64,000 nt of DNA from Ditylenchus dipsaci (GCA_004194705.1 SADC01000951.1:1-64000), one strand, 5' to 3'. Shown: positions 34,279-45,308, numbered from the stretch's first letter. Notes: generated from the sequence alone by a model not told the origin. Program-made: numbers and translations.

Positions 34279-34522
34279 TATAACGCCCAACGATATCTCC
34301 TTAGAAAGCTCGTGATTTGCGCTTTCCTTTCAAATAAAAATCAAATTTATCCAATAGATAATTTAGCAAGATCTGTCTTTTTGAAGTTGCAAAAACAGGC
34401 AAACTTCAAATGGCCACTACTCCCACCCAAGCAACTTTTTGTCCTAAATTTTTTTTACAAAAGAATTCCCCATAAAATTCTGGGCTAGGAAAGTCAGATA
34501 GCACAATTGGGTCGTTGAGTGT
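34279..34522. mobile_element. Possible piggyBac-type MITE
   Basis: The left end ATAACGCCCAACGA and the right end TCGTTGAGTGTTAA are imperfect inverses (11 of 13 positions), and the right end shows TTAA. No coding sequence. Confidence 0.35.
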
Positions 34523-35600
34523 TAAGAGAGAATACAAATAAATAAAAATTATCATTCAAAAAAAGCAGAGGAATCACAATAACTAAAGACACTAATTAGT
34601 CAAGAGATAACAAGACAAAGGCAGGGGTTTGAACCGAAAAAAGTATTAGCAAGGAGCTCAGTAAGAATTCCAGTCCTCTGACCAGGAGTGCGGCTCCTTT
34701 TCCGTTTTAAAGAACATGGAGGTGGTGGACTAAAATAGGCGGGCACTCTTGCTTCCAATCAAAAGAAAATAGCAGTCATAATCAGCAGCCTACAGTCTAC
34801 CAGACAGTAAACACAAACACAAGTAAACACAGAACTTCTCGTTTTAGTGAGTCAGGAAAAACTGCACCATTTCTAAACAAATATGCGTGTATGTACGATA
34901 TCTGCAACAATTTTTTAAGAGTGAGCTTTCCTTCTCTTACTTTCTCTGGTTCTGGCAGAAGTCTATATGCCCATAAAACGATAAAGACATGCTCTAAGGG
35001 CGTGAATAGACATTAAAAAAACGCTTTGGAGCAAAATCGGATTTTTCGGCCTGGAGTGGGAACCAAGGTAAACCATCTAATTTGGAATATTCTACCGCAT
35101 TTTGAACACTGGAGCTAGGCAAAAAAGATTTCTATATGCATTTCATTATTAAAAGTACTTGCCGGAATTATGTATAAAGTTCTCTAACGCATCTCTAATT
35201 CTCAAGCTTCCTGCCTTTGTCGGTCCTCCGGGTGTTAATTTTTTTTTCACGATAAAAACATTTAAAAAAAGGTAGATCTCATTGTTATTATAATTAATTT
35301 TATTTAAGAAAAATTATTTTCGTAGCTCTCAGTTTGCTCTATAATATACTTATATAATATCATCGCACTGATTGACAATAAATAAAAATGTTTGTAATGT
35401 TGTAAAAAATTAGAAATGTTTTAAAGATTTCTAAAAGACACTTTTGAAAGCCAAAAAGCAAAGCTACAAAACCAAAAAAAAATAGCCTAAATGATTTAAA
35501 AAAAATGGAAAAAGGGGTTTGAAGCTCCTGTATGATTGAATTGGAAGTGGCCCGAATTGAGTTAAATATGGAAGCAGGAGAGGATGTTTGTGATTGTCTT
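34523..35600. other. No gene seen
   Basis: AT-rich, with no supported frame. It contains fragments of dispersed repeats: GGAAAAACTGCACC at about 34855 recurs at 31095, and AACCAAGGTAAACCA at about 35061 recurs in the element at 24510. Confidence 0.45.
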
Positions 35601-35723
35601 GTTGACTGTTTGCAAGCCGGCCTTTTATACGCCGATGGGATTATTTTGAAAGGCGAGTACCAGTGAAATTCAAACGAGAATTAAAATGTCGCATTTGAGT
35701 GAAAGTCAATTAAAAATATTTCT

Positions 35724-35792
35724 TCCAGCCGGAATCGAACCAAGGAGCAAATTTCACAGTACACCAACGCTTTACCACTGAGCCACCTGTAA
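35724..35792 (-). pseudogene. tRNA-like sequence
   Basis: On the minus strand the box A match TGGCTCAGTGG (35775-35785) and box B match GGTTCGATTCC (35731-35741) are both perfect to the pol III consensus, with tRNA-like spacing. Acceptor, T and anticodon stems do not pair properly, so it is a pseudogene or SINE head. Confidence 0.6.
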
Positions 35793-36058
35793 TATTGGTG
35801 AATTATCGATTAGATGCAATTACGTATTAGATACATTGATTAGATACAACTATCAACTCGCTACAAATATCAACGTCAACTAGATACAATATATAGCAAA
35901 ATTTCATCCTAAACAGCGCGAATTCTCCGTACTTTATTTATACACTTCGAAACAATAACAATAAAAGCGAACAAACAATTTCAAACAAATTTCCTCTTGA
36001 ATTGCGCAACATCAAAGTGCCTTCTCAGAGTGCCCTCCTCTCCTCCTCTCCTGCGAAT

Positions 36059-36360
36059 TCATCCAATTTCTGTGGCGGAGTGTCCAGGTTCCTGAAACAT
36101 CAGAAATAAACTATTTGTATCTCAATCATTTAAGATCACCAACCTCGTCGACGTAGTAGGTTACAAACCGTGGCGCGGTCTCCGGCTGGAACAGGACGAA
36201 GTTGTAGTTCTACCGCTTAACTGCTAGCAAAAGTTGGATGCTTGAACCTCATTTTCCGAGCTTTGAGTGGACTTTTTTGTATTCTTCCACCGAATTCCAC
36301 CGACGTATTACCGTCCTTGCTCCGATTCGGTTTGAGTGCACTAGCTTGTTAGCCATGAAA
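36059..36360 (-). pseudogene. Broken two-exon gene fragment, unrecognised
   Basis: Exon 1 (36360-36144) follows TTTCAG and encodes MANKLVHSNRIGARTVIRRW onward, but has a TGA and a TAG in frame before NYNFVLFQPETAPRFVTYY. A donor GTTGGT and a 52-bp intron with acceptor TTTCAG lead in frame to exon 2 (36091-36059, EPGHSATEIG, stop). It lies inside the foldback element at 35610-36670. Confidence 0.4.
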
Positions 36361-36692
36361 CTGAAACAAAGTGAAATATTGCATGTGAAATACAGTAAAC
36401 AAAAAGACATAGATATCAAAGAGAAAACGTGCTACAGCGATGTAACTCCTGAGAATCGAAAAATAAGCCGCTAAACAAAAATTGCCTGTATCTAATCGAT
36501 AGTTGTATCTAAACGATCATCGTCCATAATGATAGGTAATCAATCAATTCAAGAATATATATATTTCCGGTAAATTACTCAATATATTTTCATTTTAAAA
36601 TAATTCTTTTTCGGATTGACCTGGTACCCACCTTTCAAAATATTCCCATTTGCGGCGAGCATGCCTTTTTCAACAAACTGGATATGACTAAA

Positions 36693-36875
36693 GCTAAGTA
36701 CCCAATGGGAGCCGCACCCCCGCACTCCGCACTCCCGCGCAAATCTTCACTCTCGCGGTGCGGCGCCAGCGTGTACACAATAAGGCGACACATTTTTGGA
36801 GCCGCACTCCCGCGCTCTTTCATTCTGAGTGAGGCGCTTTTTCATTCGGAGTGCGGCGCATCATCGATGTTTCAT
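36693..36875. repeat. GC-rich GTGCGG/CCGCAC word cluster
   Basis: GC-rich stretch of CCGCAC(T/C)CC words starting next to CCCAATGGGAG. It shares words and the CCCAATG terminus with 38660-38875. Probably a word-type hAT MITE or its end. Confidence 0.5.
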
Positions 36876-37376
36876 TTTCTTATGCTCTTTTCGGCGCTCA
36901 AGCTATTTTTGAGTACAAATTTCCCGCTTATGGATCCTAATTGAAACTTTTTAAGACTAAGGCTATGGTCTACAAATTTTTGGGAAATTGGAAATTTTTC
37001 AAAGTAAGATAGAAACCACCCTATCTCACCTGAAATCATGTGCTGATCACAGTTTGTCAATACTAAAATAGTGATTTCACTAGCCACAACACCCATAGTG
37101 GGGTAGATACATATTCTGAGGAGGCATCTGACTCAAATCCCGAAATTTTTTATTTATTTTTCACATGGGATATCAAACTATGATATCATACCAAACATTT
37201 TACGCTGAAGATGGTTTGATAATACCAAATAATACCAACCACTTAATTTACAAAACATTTATTAAACTAAACCAAGTGGTCGTCCACTTAGATAAAATTT
37301 CAAACTTCTTTTTTCATTAATTTTGAACAACTAAAATTTTGAGGAATTAGAAACTCATAAAATAGTGTAAAAAATA

Positions 37377-37830
37377 GAGTATGCAGCCAGGTGGATTTGA
37401 ACCAGCAACTTCTACATCACCCCTGATAATCCATGCACCAAACCAAGTGGTCGACCACTCGGATCAAAATTTTTTTCACGTTTTTGGATTCCAAAACAAT
37501 TTTTCTGCACTAATTCGAACATGCTGAAGATAGTTTGACAATGGCAAAATCACGTTTTATCGAGAAATGTTTGAGTTATTAAGAATTATTGATTTATCAA
37601 AATCAATTGTTAGCAATAACTCAAAAATTTCTCGACAAAACATGATTTTACCACTGTCAAACAATCTTCAGCGTGTTCGAATTAGTGCAAAAAAAATTGT
37701 TTTGGAACCCGAAAACGTAAAAAAAATTTTGATCCAGGTGGACGACCACTTGGTTTGGTACCACCTGGTCTAAATTAGGGAGGGGTTGCCGTCACCGAGG
37801 TTACTGGTTCGAGCCTCACTAAGTGTAAAC
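37377..37830. repeat. Palindrome with tRNA-like arms
   Basis: The arms 37437-37597 and 37605-37768 are inverted copies (AAACCAAGTGGTCGACCAC at the left, GTGGACGACCACTTGG at the right) with almost no spacer. Beyond each arm lies a box B-bearing sequence: GGTTCAAATCC on the minus strand (37393-37403) and GGTTCGAGCC on the plus strand (37806-37815). An isolated half-site CCAAGTGGTCGTCCACTT is at about 37270. Confidence 0.7.
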
Positions 37831-37849
37831 TTTATTTTTTTACTTCCAT

Positions 37850-38655
37850 TTTTTAGGCCATCCAGGTGGACACCCACCTGACCAGGAGGTACCTTCCTAA
37901 GAATTGAGGTTAGGGTGGGGGATATCCAAGTGAACCACCCGAAAATTCAGGAGTCGATTTGACTTATTAACAATTTTTATTCATACTTATTTCAGCCGAT
38001 TACGTATTTGTAGCCTAATTACTGAAGTCGCGGCACAGAAAAATTGACTTAAATCGACTTTTCATGTAAAAATTATTTCATGGAAAATTTTCCACTTTCC
38101 ACGGTAAATTTACCTCGATTCATGGTCTTGGGTTTTTCTCGGGGTGGTTTCAGCAGTTGGGATGGTATGAGGTAATTCACGGATGGCCTAAAAAATCTGG
38201 GATGGTTTGGGATGATTCAGACACAATCTAAAAAATTTCGAAAAAAACTTAAAAATCTGTTTGAAAAAAGTTTCATTTTGGGAAATGCCTATAACCCTAA
38301 TTGGACCACTGAGGTCCGATGAAGACCACTGAGAGTGTAACTACTGAGGGTGTAACGTTTATGAGTATCACTGAGAAGAATTTCACCAGAACAAAACCAT
38401 ACAAAGCTTTTGTGCCTTTAGCAAAAAAAAATTTTCAGCCAAAAACCCTCACCTCAAACCCGCTTGAAGCACAATCGTCAGCTTTAGTACAGGGTGTTTG
38501 AAGAAATTTATACATTTTGAGGGGCCATAAGTTTTTTCTAGGATAGATTCCGAGATTCGATAAACTTCAATCAACTCAGTAAAACAAATACATTTTTTGG
38601 CATATCTCACGAGGAAAAAAATATCCGACTTAATTCTGAAAATAAAAAAAATGCA
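37850..38655. other. No gene seen
   Basis: AT-rich sequence. GGGATGGTTT-type words recur at 38145-38215 and CACTGAG words at 38308-38345. A 60-codon frame at 38319-38501 lacks any support. Confidence 0.45.
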
Positions 38656-38659
38656 TTGA

Positions 38660-38875
38660 AAAATTGAGTGCGGCGGTGCGGATTTGCACCCGCACTCGAA
38701 CTCCTCACTTTCTCACTCCGCGACGAGGTGGCGAATCCTCATTGGGTACAGTCGAGTGCCGCACTGCGGTGGTGCCGCTCTTAGTGCGGGAGTGCGGAGG
38801 TGCGGATCCAGTGTGTACTCAATGAGCTCTGCACCTCAGATCTGCACCCTCACCCCCTCATTGGGACGCACTTTA
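38660..38875. repeat. GTGCGG word element
   Basis: Dense GTGCGG/CCGCAC words in both orientations, ending at the right in CCCCTCATTGGGA and containing CCTCATTGGGTAC internally. It is markedly GC-richer than its surroundings. Confidence 0.55.
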
Positions 38876-38879
38876 AAAC

Positions 38880-39560
38880 CAATTTTTTTTTCATTTTTTA
38901 AATTTTTCCCATTTTTTTATTTTTTCATTTCTTTTTTTCCCATTTTTTCCCATTCCATTTTTCATTTCTTTTTTTTTGGAAAAGCCATAGCTAAACATTA
39001 AAATTTTCAAAAAAAAAGTTCTGTCAACTGAGTCTTGTAGCTTTTGAGCTGCGCTACAACAGAGCGCTAAATTTTTTAAATAATTTCTTTCAAGGAAAAA
39101 TTTTCTTTCTCAAAACAAACCGAAACATGGATCTCCAATCTTAAAGAGAGGGCTTTTAAACAGACATAAGCTTTTTTAAATGTGCTTATAAAAAAAATTG
39201 ATAGACTAAAACAATTTTAATTTATTAAAAGCACCCTTTATCTCAAAATTCAAAAAAGTGGATTTTTGTGGTGAAGATTGCAGAACCAATCAAAGACTGT
39301 TGTTATGTCGCGGTTGTAGAGGTGAATGAAAGCACACGCATATTTCTTAACTCAAATATTATTACTTAATTAATTAATTTACTTGAATTTAAATATCTTG
39401 CCTGATCACTTATTCTAATTTGTTCAATTATTCTTGAAGTTCCAGTTTTAACTGGTGGAAGAAAAAGCGCTTGGCGGGTTTTTCAAGCTAACTATTTTTA
39501 ATGACAATTTTATCCAAAAAATGGGTTGTAGCGCGAACGCTCCTCTTACAGATGACATAT
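38880..39560. other. No gene seen
   Basis: Pyrimidine-rich tract (38881-38985, TTTTT(C)ATTTTT-like) followed by AT-rich sequence with no supported frame. Confidence 0.45.
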
Positions 39561-39564
39561 AAAT

Positions 39565-39905
39565 TTATAAATCTATTTCACAAATAAGCACTATTAGCAG
39601 CAATACATTTACGCAACCTTTTAGGGAAACTAAACTAGGATATAACTTTTGGTAATTGCATTTTATTCTCTGATCAATGATGCTTTCAAGTTTGCGATTG
39701 AGAGGTGTGGAGCAGTGCAAGCTTTTGACTGGAGGTGGGGCCAAGCAAAGTAGTCCATGACATTCCAGTCGGGGAATTGGGTGCCCATTCACCAGTTGGG
39801 TTCCTCCAATGTGGGTCTACTTTGATGAAGTCTGGGAAGTTGTTGGCAATCCACTCTCGAGTTTCATATGCCCTGTGGCTGGGAGCCCCATTTTGTTCGC
39901 ACAAT
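39565..39905 (-). pseudogene. Tc1/mariner-type transposase remnant
   Basis: Minus strand: EQNGAPSHRAYETREWIANN, then FPDF, corresponds to the Q(D/N)(G/S)APAH..T..WL..NFPDF segment around the second catalytic residue (the usual D is N here). WAPNSP is followed after a one-base frameshift by DWNVMDYFAW, the third catalytic D region. The frame then meets TAA where a W codon is expected and shifts again before KGCVNVLL. Only the C-terminal third survives. Confidence 0.8.
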
Positions 39906-40001
39906 AGCTGGACGCAAATCAGACATTTTAAGCAGAGTAGAGTAAAAGAAATGAAGTTGAATGAAATGAAGGTTCATACAAAGATAAGCTTTTTCTAGAA
40001 T

Positions 40002-40186
40002 TCATTGAGCAGTGGCTTCCCGAGGTGTCTTATTGTGAACGCTCATGTGTTGAGTTAGTTTGCGCTGTTTGTTGAAGCTTTTAAGGCACTGCTCGCAGAC
40101 AAATCCTTTTCTTTCCTCGGTTTTGTCTCACTGTCCGATGAATCATTTTCGCTCTCGGCTTCATCCGCTGACAATCCTTCGATGTA
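40002..40186 (-). pseudogene. C2H2 zinc-finger 3' exon with frameshift
   Basis: After an acceptor TTTTGCAG the minus strand encodes an acidic stretch (SADEAESENDSSDSETKPRK). After a one-base shift comes one classical C2H2 finger, GFVCEQCLKSFNKQRKLTQ followed by HMSVH (C-x2-C-x12-H-x3-H), ending ..TPREATAQ and TGA. Such fingers bind DNA or RNA. The frameshift may be decay or a sequence error. It sits directly upstream of the mariner remnant on the same strand. No further exons seen to 41 kb. Confidence 0.55.
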
Positions 40187-40249
40187 CTGCAAAAGAATAA
40201 AAACAATTCAACAACCATTATTAAAGAGGGGGAAGATACTTAGGTTTGA

Positions 40250-41260
40250 AAAAGTGGTTTTTGCATGGCGCAGTGGGTAAGCGTTCATGTTTTCGACCCG
40301 AAATAACGTCGCAAGTTCGATCCCACATATTGGCACCATATTTTTTTGACTTGTTCGATCGTTTTGCGCTACCGGAGTATATCCACAGCCCCCCCCCCAA
40401 GTGAATTTTTTTTAAAGTGTTTTCAAACACCCTACATCGACCTAAAATCGCCTCAGAAGCTCGAAAAAAGCATTATTTTTGAGTTTTAGTTAAGTAACAA
40501 CCGAGTTTTTAGACCACCCAAAATTACCCTTTTTGACCATTTTTAAAGAAATTTAGGGCTGTTTTGGGGTGTGGAGGGACCAAAAAAGGCTAATTTGTTC
40601 CGAAAAGGAAAATGTTGAACATAGTTTTGAATACTGGGGCCTACCGCGTTAATAAACTTTGGTTTGAATTCTTTTTCATGCATCCAGAGTCACTTTCGCG
40701 TGATTTGCGTCTCAACCCCGAGAAACCGAGCCTCTTGCACCCCGGAGGGGGCAGGGGGCTTGGTCAGTTAGAGATGCGCGCACTCACTCACCTTAGACAT
40801 AATTCCGAGCAAGACTCTCGATCGAAAATGCATTTAGAGGTGCTTTTGCCAAGTACCATGTTGAAAAGCAGGGTAAAACAGTCACAAGGTTGAAATTTCA
40901 AAACGTCCAATACTCGATTTTTTATAGACCCGAACTCAAAAATAATGTCCTTCTTGAACTCCCGAGTTTTTTTGAGTCGATATAGGGTGTCTGGAAACAC
41001 TTTTAAAAAAATTTCATTTGGGGAAAGGGGGTGGTTGTTGGGAGATACACTCCGGTAGGGTCCACCGTTTTTATACGTAATTAGACTTTTTTGACGCCAA
41101 CTTCGTTATCAGCGACCCAAAATTACCCTTGAAACTGGTTAAATAAGCCAGAAAAAATATGGTGCCATTACGTGGAATTGAACTTGCACACCATTTTTGG
41201 CCAAAAAACGTGAACGCTTACCTATGGCAATTTTCAATTCCTATGGCAATTTTCAAAAAA
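40250..41260. repeat. Foldback with tRNA-like sequences at both ends
   Basis: The left arm (40250-40500) is an inverted copy of the right arm (about 40900-41260). Both run from a tRNA-like head through GTAAGCGTTCA, GGCACCATATTTTTT and CTACCGGAGT(A/G)TAT to TTTTTAAA-GTGTTT and TATTTTTGAGTT. The right arm has about 80 extra bases. A repeat of the GTGTCTAAGGTA family occupies the centre (40605-40895). Confidence 0.7.
40259..40333 (+). pseudogene. tRNA-like sequence, left arm
   Basis: Box A TGGCGCAGTGG (40266-40276) and box B GTTCGATCC (40315-40323) are present with tRNA-like spacing. The cloverleaf does not close. The partner in the right arm (41158-41226, minus strand) keeps box B AGTTCAATTCC (41174-41184) but has lost box A. 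Confidence 0.6.
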
Positions 41261-41656
41261 CGATCGGCAAAATCGGAATCCTCACGATATTTGCGACCAG
41301 ACTGTCATAGCAGAATCGATAAAATATTTTGAAAATTGGGTTAAAAAAGTGTCGGACCCTAGGCGGGAACGAACTCGAGGGGGGTGCCACTAAATCGAGG
41401 TTTGACTGTAGCCGTATGGATATAAAACTACCACCGAGCTATTGCTTGAGTGGTGCGGCTAATTTTTGGATTTTAGGATTTTGGATTCAATTTGTTCTTC
41501 TCTAACTTCTGACCGGAGTTGAATATTTTTTTTGCGGTAAAACAGGAATACAAAAACAGCCCGGAATGGCGGGCTGTTTAGTTGAGGTCTGACTCTAGTT
41601 GAGGTTGAAGTCACGATTTTTCGTGAATTTCGAACAAAGCCATGGACTTATTTCAG

Positions 41657-41894
41657 TGAATTCAAACGTTATTCCAAAATGGCATTGATGATGAACTCGC
41701 AGATTCGTGGTATATCTAATCATTGTTTTTGTGCATAAAAGATCTATAGCCACCGAGAATTTCAGATGTGATGGTGAACACTCGTTACCACGCTGCTCTT
41801 CGCTCGGTGTTCGACTTCGACAACAACATTGGCAGAGTTGCGTCTTTGTTGCTCGCTGGTTATGATATTGACCGTTGGTACGTCAGGGGACCTG
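41657..41894 (+). CDS. Two-exon coding fragment, unrecognised
   Basis: Exon A (41657-41709) follows TTATTTCAG and encodes EFKRYSKMALMMNSQIR. A donor GTATAT and a 56-bp intron (41710-41765, acceptor TTTCAG) join in frame to exon B (41766-41894), encoding DVMVNTRYHAALRSVFD, FDNNIGRVASLLLAGYD and IDRWYVRGP up to a donor GTACGG. Good acceptors and a frame preserved over the intron argue for a real gene, or a recently dead one. No flanking exons found and no family recognised. Confidence 0.45.
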
Positions 41895-42660
41895 GTACGG
41901 ATTTTAAATCTTTTATACATACACTTTTCTGAATTTTTTTAAAGAAATGTCAAAAATACATATTTTGGAATCAAAAACTTTTCTGAGAAATATGTAACTG
42001 GTGACCATAAAGTTCGGAGCGGACTTTTGAACTAATTTTTAGCAATAAAATTTATTCCCCAAAAATATTCCAAATATAGGGTTTTGTAGGCCTTTCCTTC
42101 CTCTTTCGATTGGTTTCGAATTCCGCTTATTTTTTACCCTCTTTTGCAACAAATGAGAGCAAAAGTTCTGTTGATGTTGAGCGAGTTTTCACTTTTACGG
42201 CCCTATCTCAAGAAATATGCTTTAGGCTTCTAACAAGCTTCTATTATCTTGTTAGTTCGGAAAAATTAGCCTAAGAGGTGTTTCATTTTCAAAAGAATCC
42301 AAAATGGGGGGTCAGGGTAAATAAGTACCCGTGGTGTAAATAGAGTAAACTGAATTAATAACACGCGCTCAAGGGTAGCGGAAGGGAGTAAAAGCCGAAT
42401 TCTAAATGAAGCTACTACTTCCAATCACACCAAACCTCCCAGACTGATTTCGGTAATTTATTTCATCAATTCTACAGCAAACAACATAATTTACATGATC
42501 CCCTTTTCTTCGGTCTATCACATGAGCACAAACCAAGTCTACCAGTTTGTTTTTTGCATTATATGCAGTGACACTTTATGGCAGAATATTTTTCAGAAGT
42601 CGGAACCATATCCTCTCAACCGCGGTCTGCAAAACAAGCAGCTATGGTATTCAGGTTGGC
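41895..42660. other. No gene seen
   Basis: AT-rich. The preceding stretch at about 41400 holds GAGGTTTGACTGTA, a solitary end of a pogo-type element. Confidence 0.45.
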
Positions 42661-42666
42661 TGTAGA

Positions 42667-42992
42667 GTTAGTTGATTACGAGTTACTTTTGATCCAAAAC
42701 TCTATAGGGGTTCTAATGGACAATCCGGTGCAAATTTTGACTTGGTCCCCCTTGTTAATTTTTTTGTTAAAATTGCTTGGTCCCCTGTTGTTTTTCAATG
42801 TGATCATGGTGCTCAAAGTGATCATGTTAATGATAATCATTTTAATCACCATGGTCACTTTCAAAAAACAGGGGGGACCAAGGAAAAGGTGGAAAAAATC
42901 AGCAGGAGAGACAAAGGCAAAATTTGCACCGGATTCTCCATTAGCGCCGTTAGTTGATCACGAGTTACTTTTGATCCAAAACTCTATAGGCG
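42667..42992. mobile_element. MITE flanked by 44-bp direct repeats
   Basis: An inverted-repeat element (about 42713-42944, ends CTAATGGACAATCCGGTGC and the inverse, plus inner CTTGGTCCCC pairs) is bracketed by near-identical 44-bp direct repeats (42667-42710 and 42949-42992, GTTAGTTGAT(T/C)ACGAG onward). Confidence 0.65.
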
Positions 42993-43170
42993 TACCCGAA
43001 AGAAGGGGGGGGGGTGGGGGGCGTTAGTTAGATCCTCCCCGTCAAGATTTTTTAAAGCCTTTTTTAGTTTTTTTTAGCTTTATTTCGTTTTTTTAGCACA
43101 CTCCCCCCCCCCTCAGGATTTTCAACCTATTTAGCCACCACCCCCTTTAGAAAATCCTGGGTACGCCTAT
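42986..43170. mobile_element. MITE with ATAGGCGTACCC ends
   Basis: 12-bp perfect TIRs ATAGGCGTACCC / GGGTACGCCTAT enclose long G and C runs. A solitary end of the same family, ATAGGCGTACCCAGG, is at about 44224. Its left end overlaps the direct repeat of the previous element. Confidence 0.65.
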
Positions 43171-43227
43171 GAACTTACCTCAATACGACCCCTGGAAATA
43201 GTGAATTTAACGTGGAAAAATACATGC

Positions 43228-43523
43228 TCAGACGATCATAGATGAAGACATGAATGCGGAGCAACTCTCAAAAGACACATCAACAAGACTAAAGGTCATT
43301 AAACATATCGGAAAGTTTTCAATAATTTGATTGGAATGCTCACTTACTGCCGAGCCATAATGCTTGTTTTTTTGCTGTTTTTGACGACAAACTGGAGAAA
43401 GAAGAGATGAATAATTGATAAATCAGCATGGTCACCTTCGAATATTTCTATACGCTTTGGAAGTCCACTTTTAAGGTTGACGAAAATATTGGGCACCTTG
43501 ATATCACGGCGACAAATTGAATT
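43228..43523 (-). CDS. Two-exon coding fragment, unrecognised
   Basis: Exon 1 (43523-43348) follows GTTTCAG and encodes NSICRRDIKVPNIFVNLK, then RIEIFEGDHADLSIIHLFF. A perfect donor GTAAGT opens a 59-bp intron (43347-43289, acceptor CTTTAG). Exon 2 (43288-43228) continues in frame to a TGA stop. An upstream frame at about 43620-43700 starting ATG and rich in R/S has a possible donor but does not join in phase. Family unknown. Confidence 0.4.
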
Positions 43524-43529
43524 CTGAAA

Positions 43530-44350
43530 CGATTGAAATCAAATGAATCAAAACATCTAAGAACTCAAAGGTTATAGTAGTGGGAGTTTATTTTGACCCT
43601 TTTAAGTGCAAATAAATCGATGCGTATACTTGCTTCTGGATTCACGTCTTCTTTGCCCGAATGTTGGCTTCCGCGACTTCCTTCTCTCCATTTTCTACAT
43701 TGGGAAAGGTGAATTTTCAAGAAAGGTGCAGCACAAAGCCGAAGAGTTGGATGAGTAGGTGTTTCAAAACGTTGCGATTAATCTTGCCGGGCATTTTAAA
43801 ACCATTCTAACATCTGGTGGACACTTAACTAATGGTAAGGCCAAAATGGTAAACAACGGTTGAAAAAATTCAAAACTTTCAAGGTAAATAGTTAACGAGA
43901 GAAATGCCGTCCAATTCTGTTGATCTCAGCTGAATCTCTCCCGCCTCTTAGGTGAATGACAATGCAGTTTTATTTGTGGGCTAACCAAGGCTAAGATAGG
44001 TTAACTAAACACAGAACCCCGAAGACACAAAGATGATGATGATGGTTGGTCTCCTAGATTCTTAACTAAGATATCTACATACTAGTTGCAACAGGCACCT
44101 ATCGGCGATGCTATTAGATTTTACAAATTACATTAATATTGATTCAACACACACCTCCACCTGAGTACCCTCCTCCTGCGTTCCTCGTGGCTACCCTTGT
44201 GGTGGCTACTCTCTTCCTGGGCATAGGCGTACCCAGGGTGCGGCTAGCCGGGCTATAGTCCCTCGCCAGGATTTTTTTACCCTTTTTTTTATTTTTTTTC
44301 GGCTTTATTTTAATTTTTTACTTTTTCGCCGCACAAGCGGCAAAAGGCGC
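43530..44350. other. No supported gene
   Basis: Apart from the possible ATG-proximal frame at 43620-43700 (minus) and the solitary MITE end at 44224, I see no feature. Confidence 0.4.
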
Positions 44351-44354
44351 CTAT

Positions 44355-44420
44355 CAATGCACCCAGGTGGGTTCTAACCAGCGACCACTACATTACCCCT
44401 TAGAATCACTCAGAACCCCA
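44355..44420 (-). pseudogene. Degenerate tRNA-like/SINE fragment
   Basis: It resembles the sequence at 37381-37450 (ATGCACCCAGGTGGGTT, AACCAGC, TACATTACCCCT) and keeps a damaged box B on the minus strand. Confidence 0.4.
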
Positions 44421-44699
44421 TACAGAATGGCTAAAAGCCAAAATTTAATGGTTTTTGGGTGGTTTATTAAGGGGGGTAGACTTCTTGCGAAGAAATCCAT
44501 TGAGCGGATCAGATTTTGGGTCCGATACGCTTCATCGCTCGAAATCGTGTAGTTGATATAATTTGAGGTGGTTTATAATGGATAGTGAAAAATTCTGAGC
44601 GATTAAGCCCAACTGACTGGAAATCCTATTTGCTCAATCGAATTTTCATAAATACCGTGTTCTCTCTAAGAAACCTACACTTCCGATAAACTTATACTA

Positions 44700-44800
44700 A
44701 ACTTAGTCGGACGGACGGCCGACGGCCGGACGTTAGAAGAAAATGTCGGACGGCCGGTCAAAAACGTCTACGACAGAGACAGGACGGAGTCCGAATATTG
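44700..44800. repeat. CGGACGGCC word cluster
   Basis: Overlapping GGACGG, CGGCCG and GACGGCCGG words in a locally GC-rich stretch, with an echo GGACGGACAG at 45047. Probably the end of another word-type element. Confidence 0.45.
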
Positions 44801-45300
44801 ATTAACGCGGTCACTATGCTTATGTATAAATAGATGGGTTCCGAAGCCTGGGTTCCTACAACTTTGTACCACCATCCGGATACCCCACCTGTTACCTCAT
44901 GGTCGATAGCCATCCTCAACAGTGCATCATATCAGGAAAAACTTCTTTTGAAAAGATAGCCAAAATTTGCGCTACAGCGTAGAAGAGACTTTTTGAAATC
45001 TGTTAATAAAATTACTATGAAAAATCAAACCTTTTTAAAAATGTTAGGACGGACAGATGGCAAATACTATGAAAATAAATTGGCAAAAATGGCAAATACT
45101 ATGAAGATACATATAGATAAAATATGAAGATAAAATTGTAATAACATGGGCGAAATAAATGTAAAATTTGTTAATTCAACTTAGCTCTAACATTTTAAAT
45201 CACTATTTTTATCATTCTTTTTCCTATTTTACTGATAAGATGAGCTGTCAGATCCATCCACAAATGCCAGGCAAGTTATTTATCAAAAAATGACATGTAA
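44800..45300. other. No gene seen
   Basis: AT-rich; a short direct repeat GGCAAATACTATGAA occurs twice at 45058-45103. Confidence 0.45.
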
Positions 45301-45308
45301 TCCAATGA

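Larger units (their letters stand above)
35610..36670. mobile_element. Foldback element related to the one at 25733
   Basis: Ends of about 50 bp are imperfect inverses: GGGATTATTTTGAAAGG at the left with GGCGAGTACCAG, and CCTTTCAAAATATTCCC at the right with GGCGAGCATGCC. GCATGCTCGC and GAGTACCAG also occur in the arm of the 25.7-kb foldback. Inner GTATCTAATCGAT words lie near both ends. A tRNA-like sequence and a broken gene fragment lie inside. Confidence 0.55.

Noticed and set aside
35724..35792. Functional tRNA gene
   Set aside because: Box A and box B are perfect, but acceptor and anticodon stems do not pair and no anticodon can be assigned.
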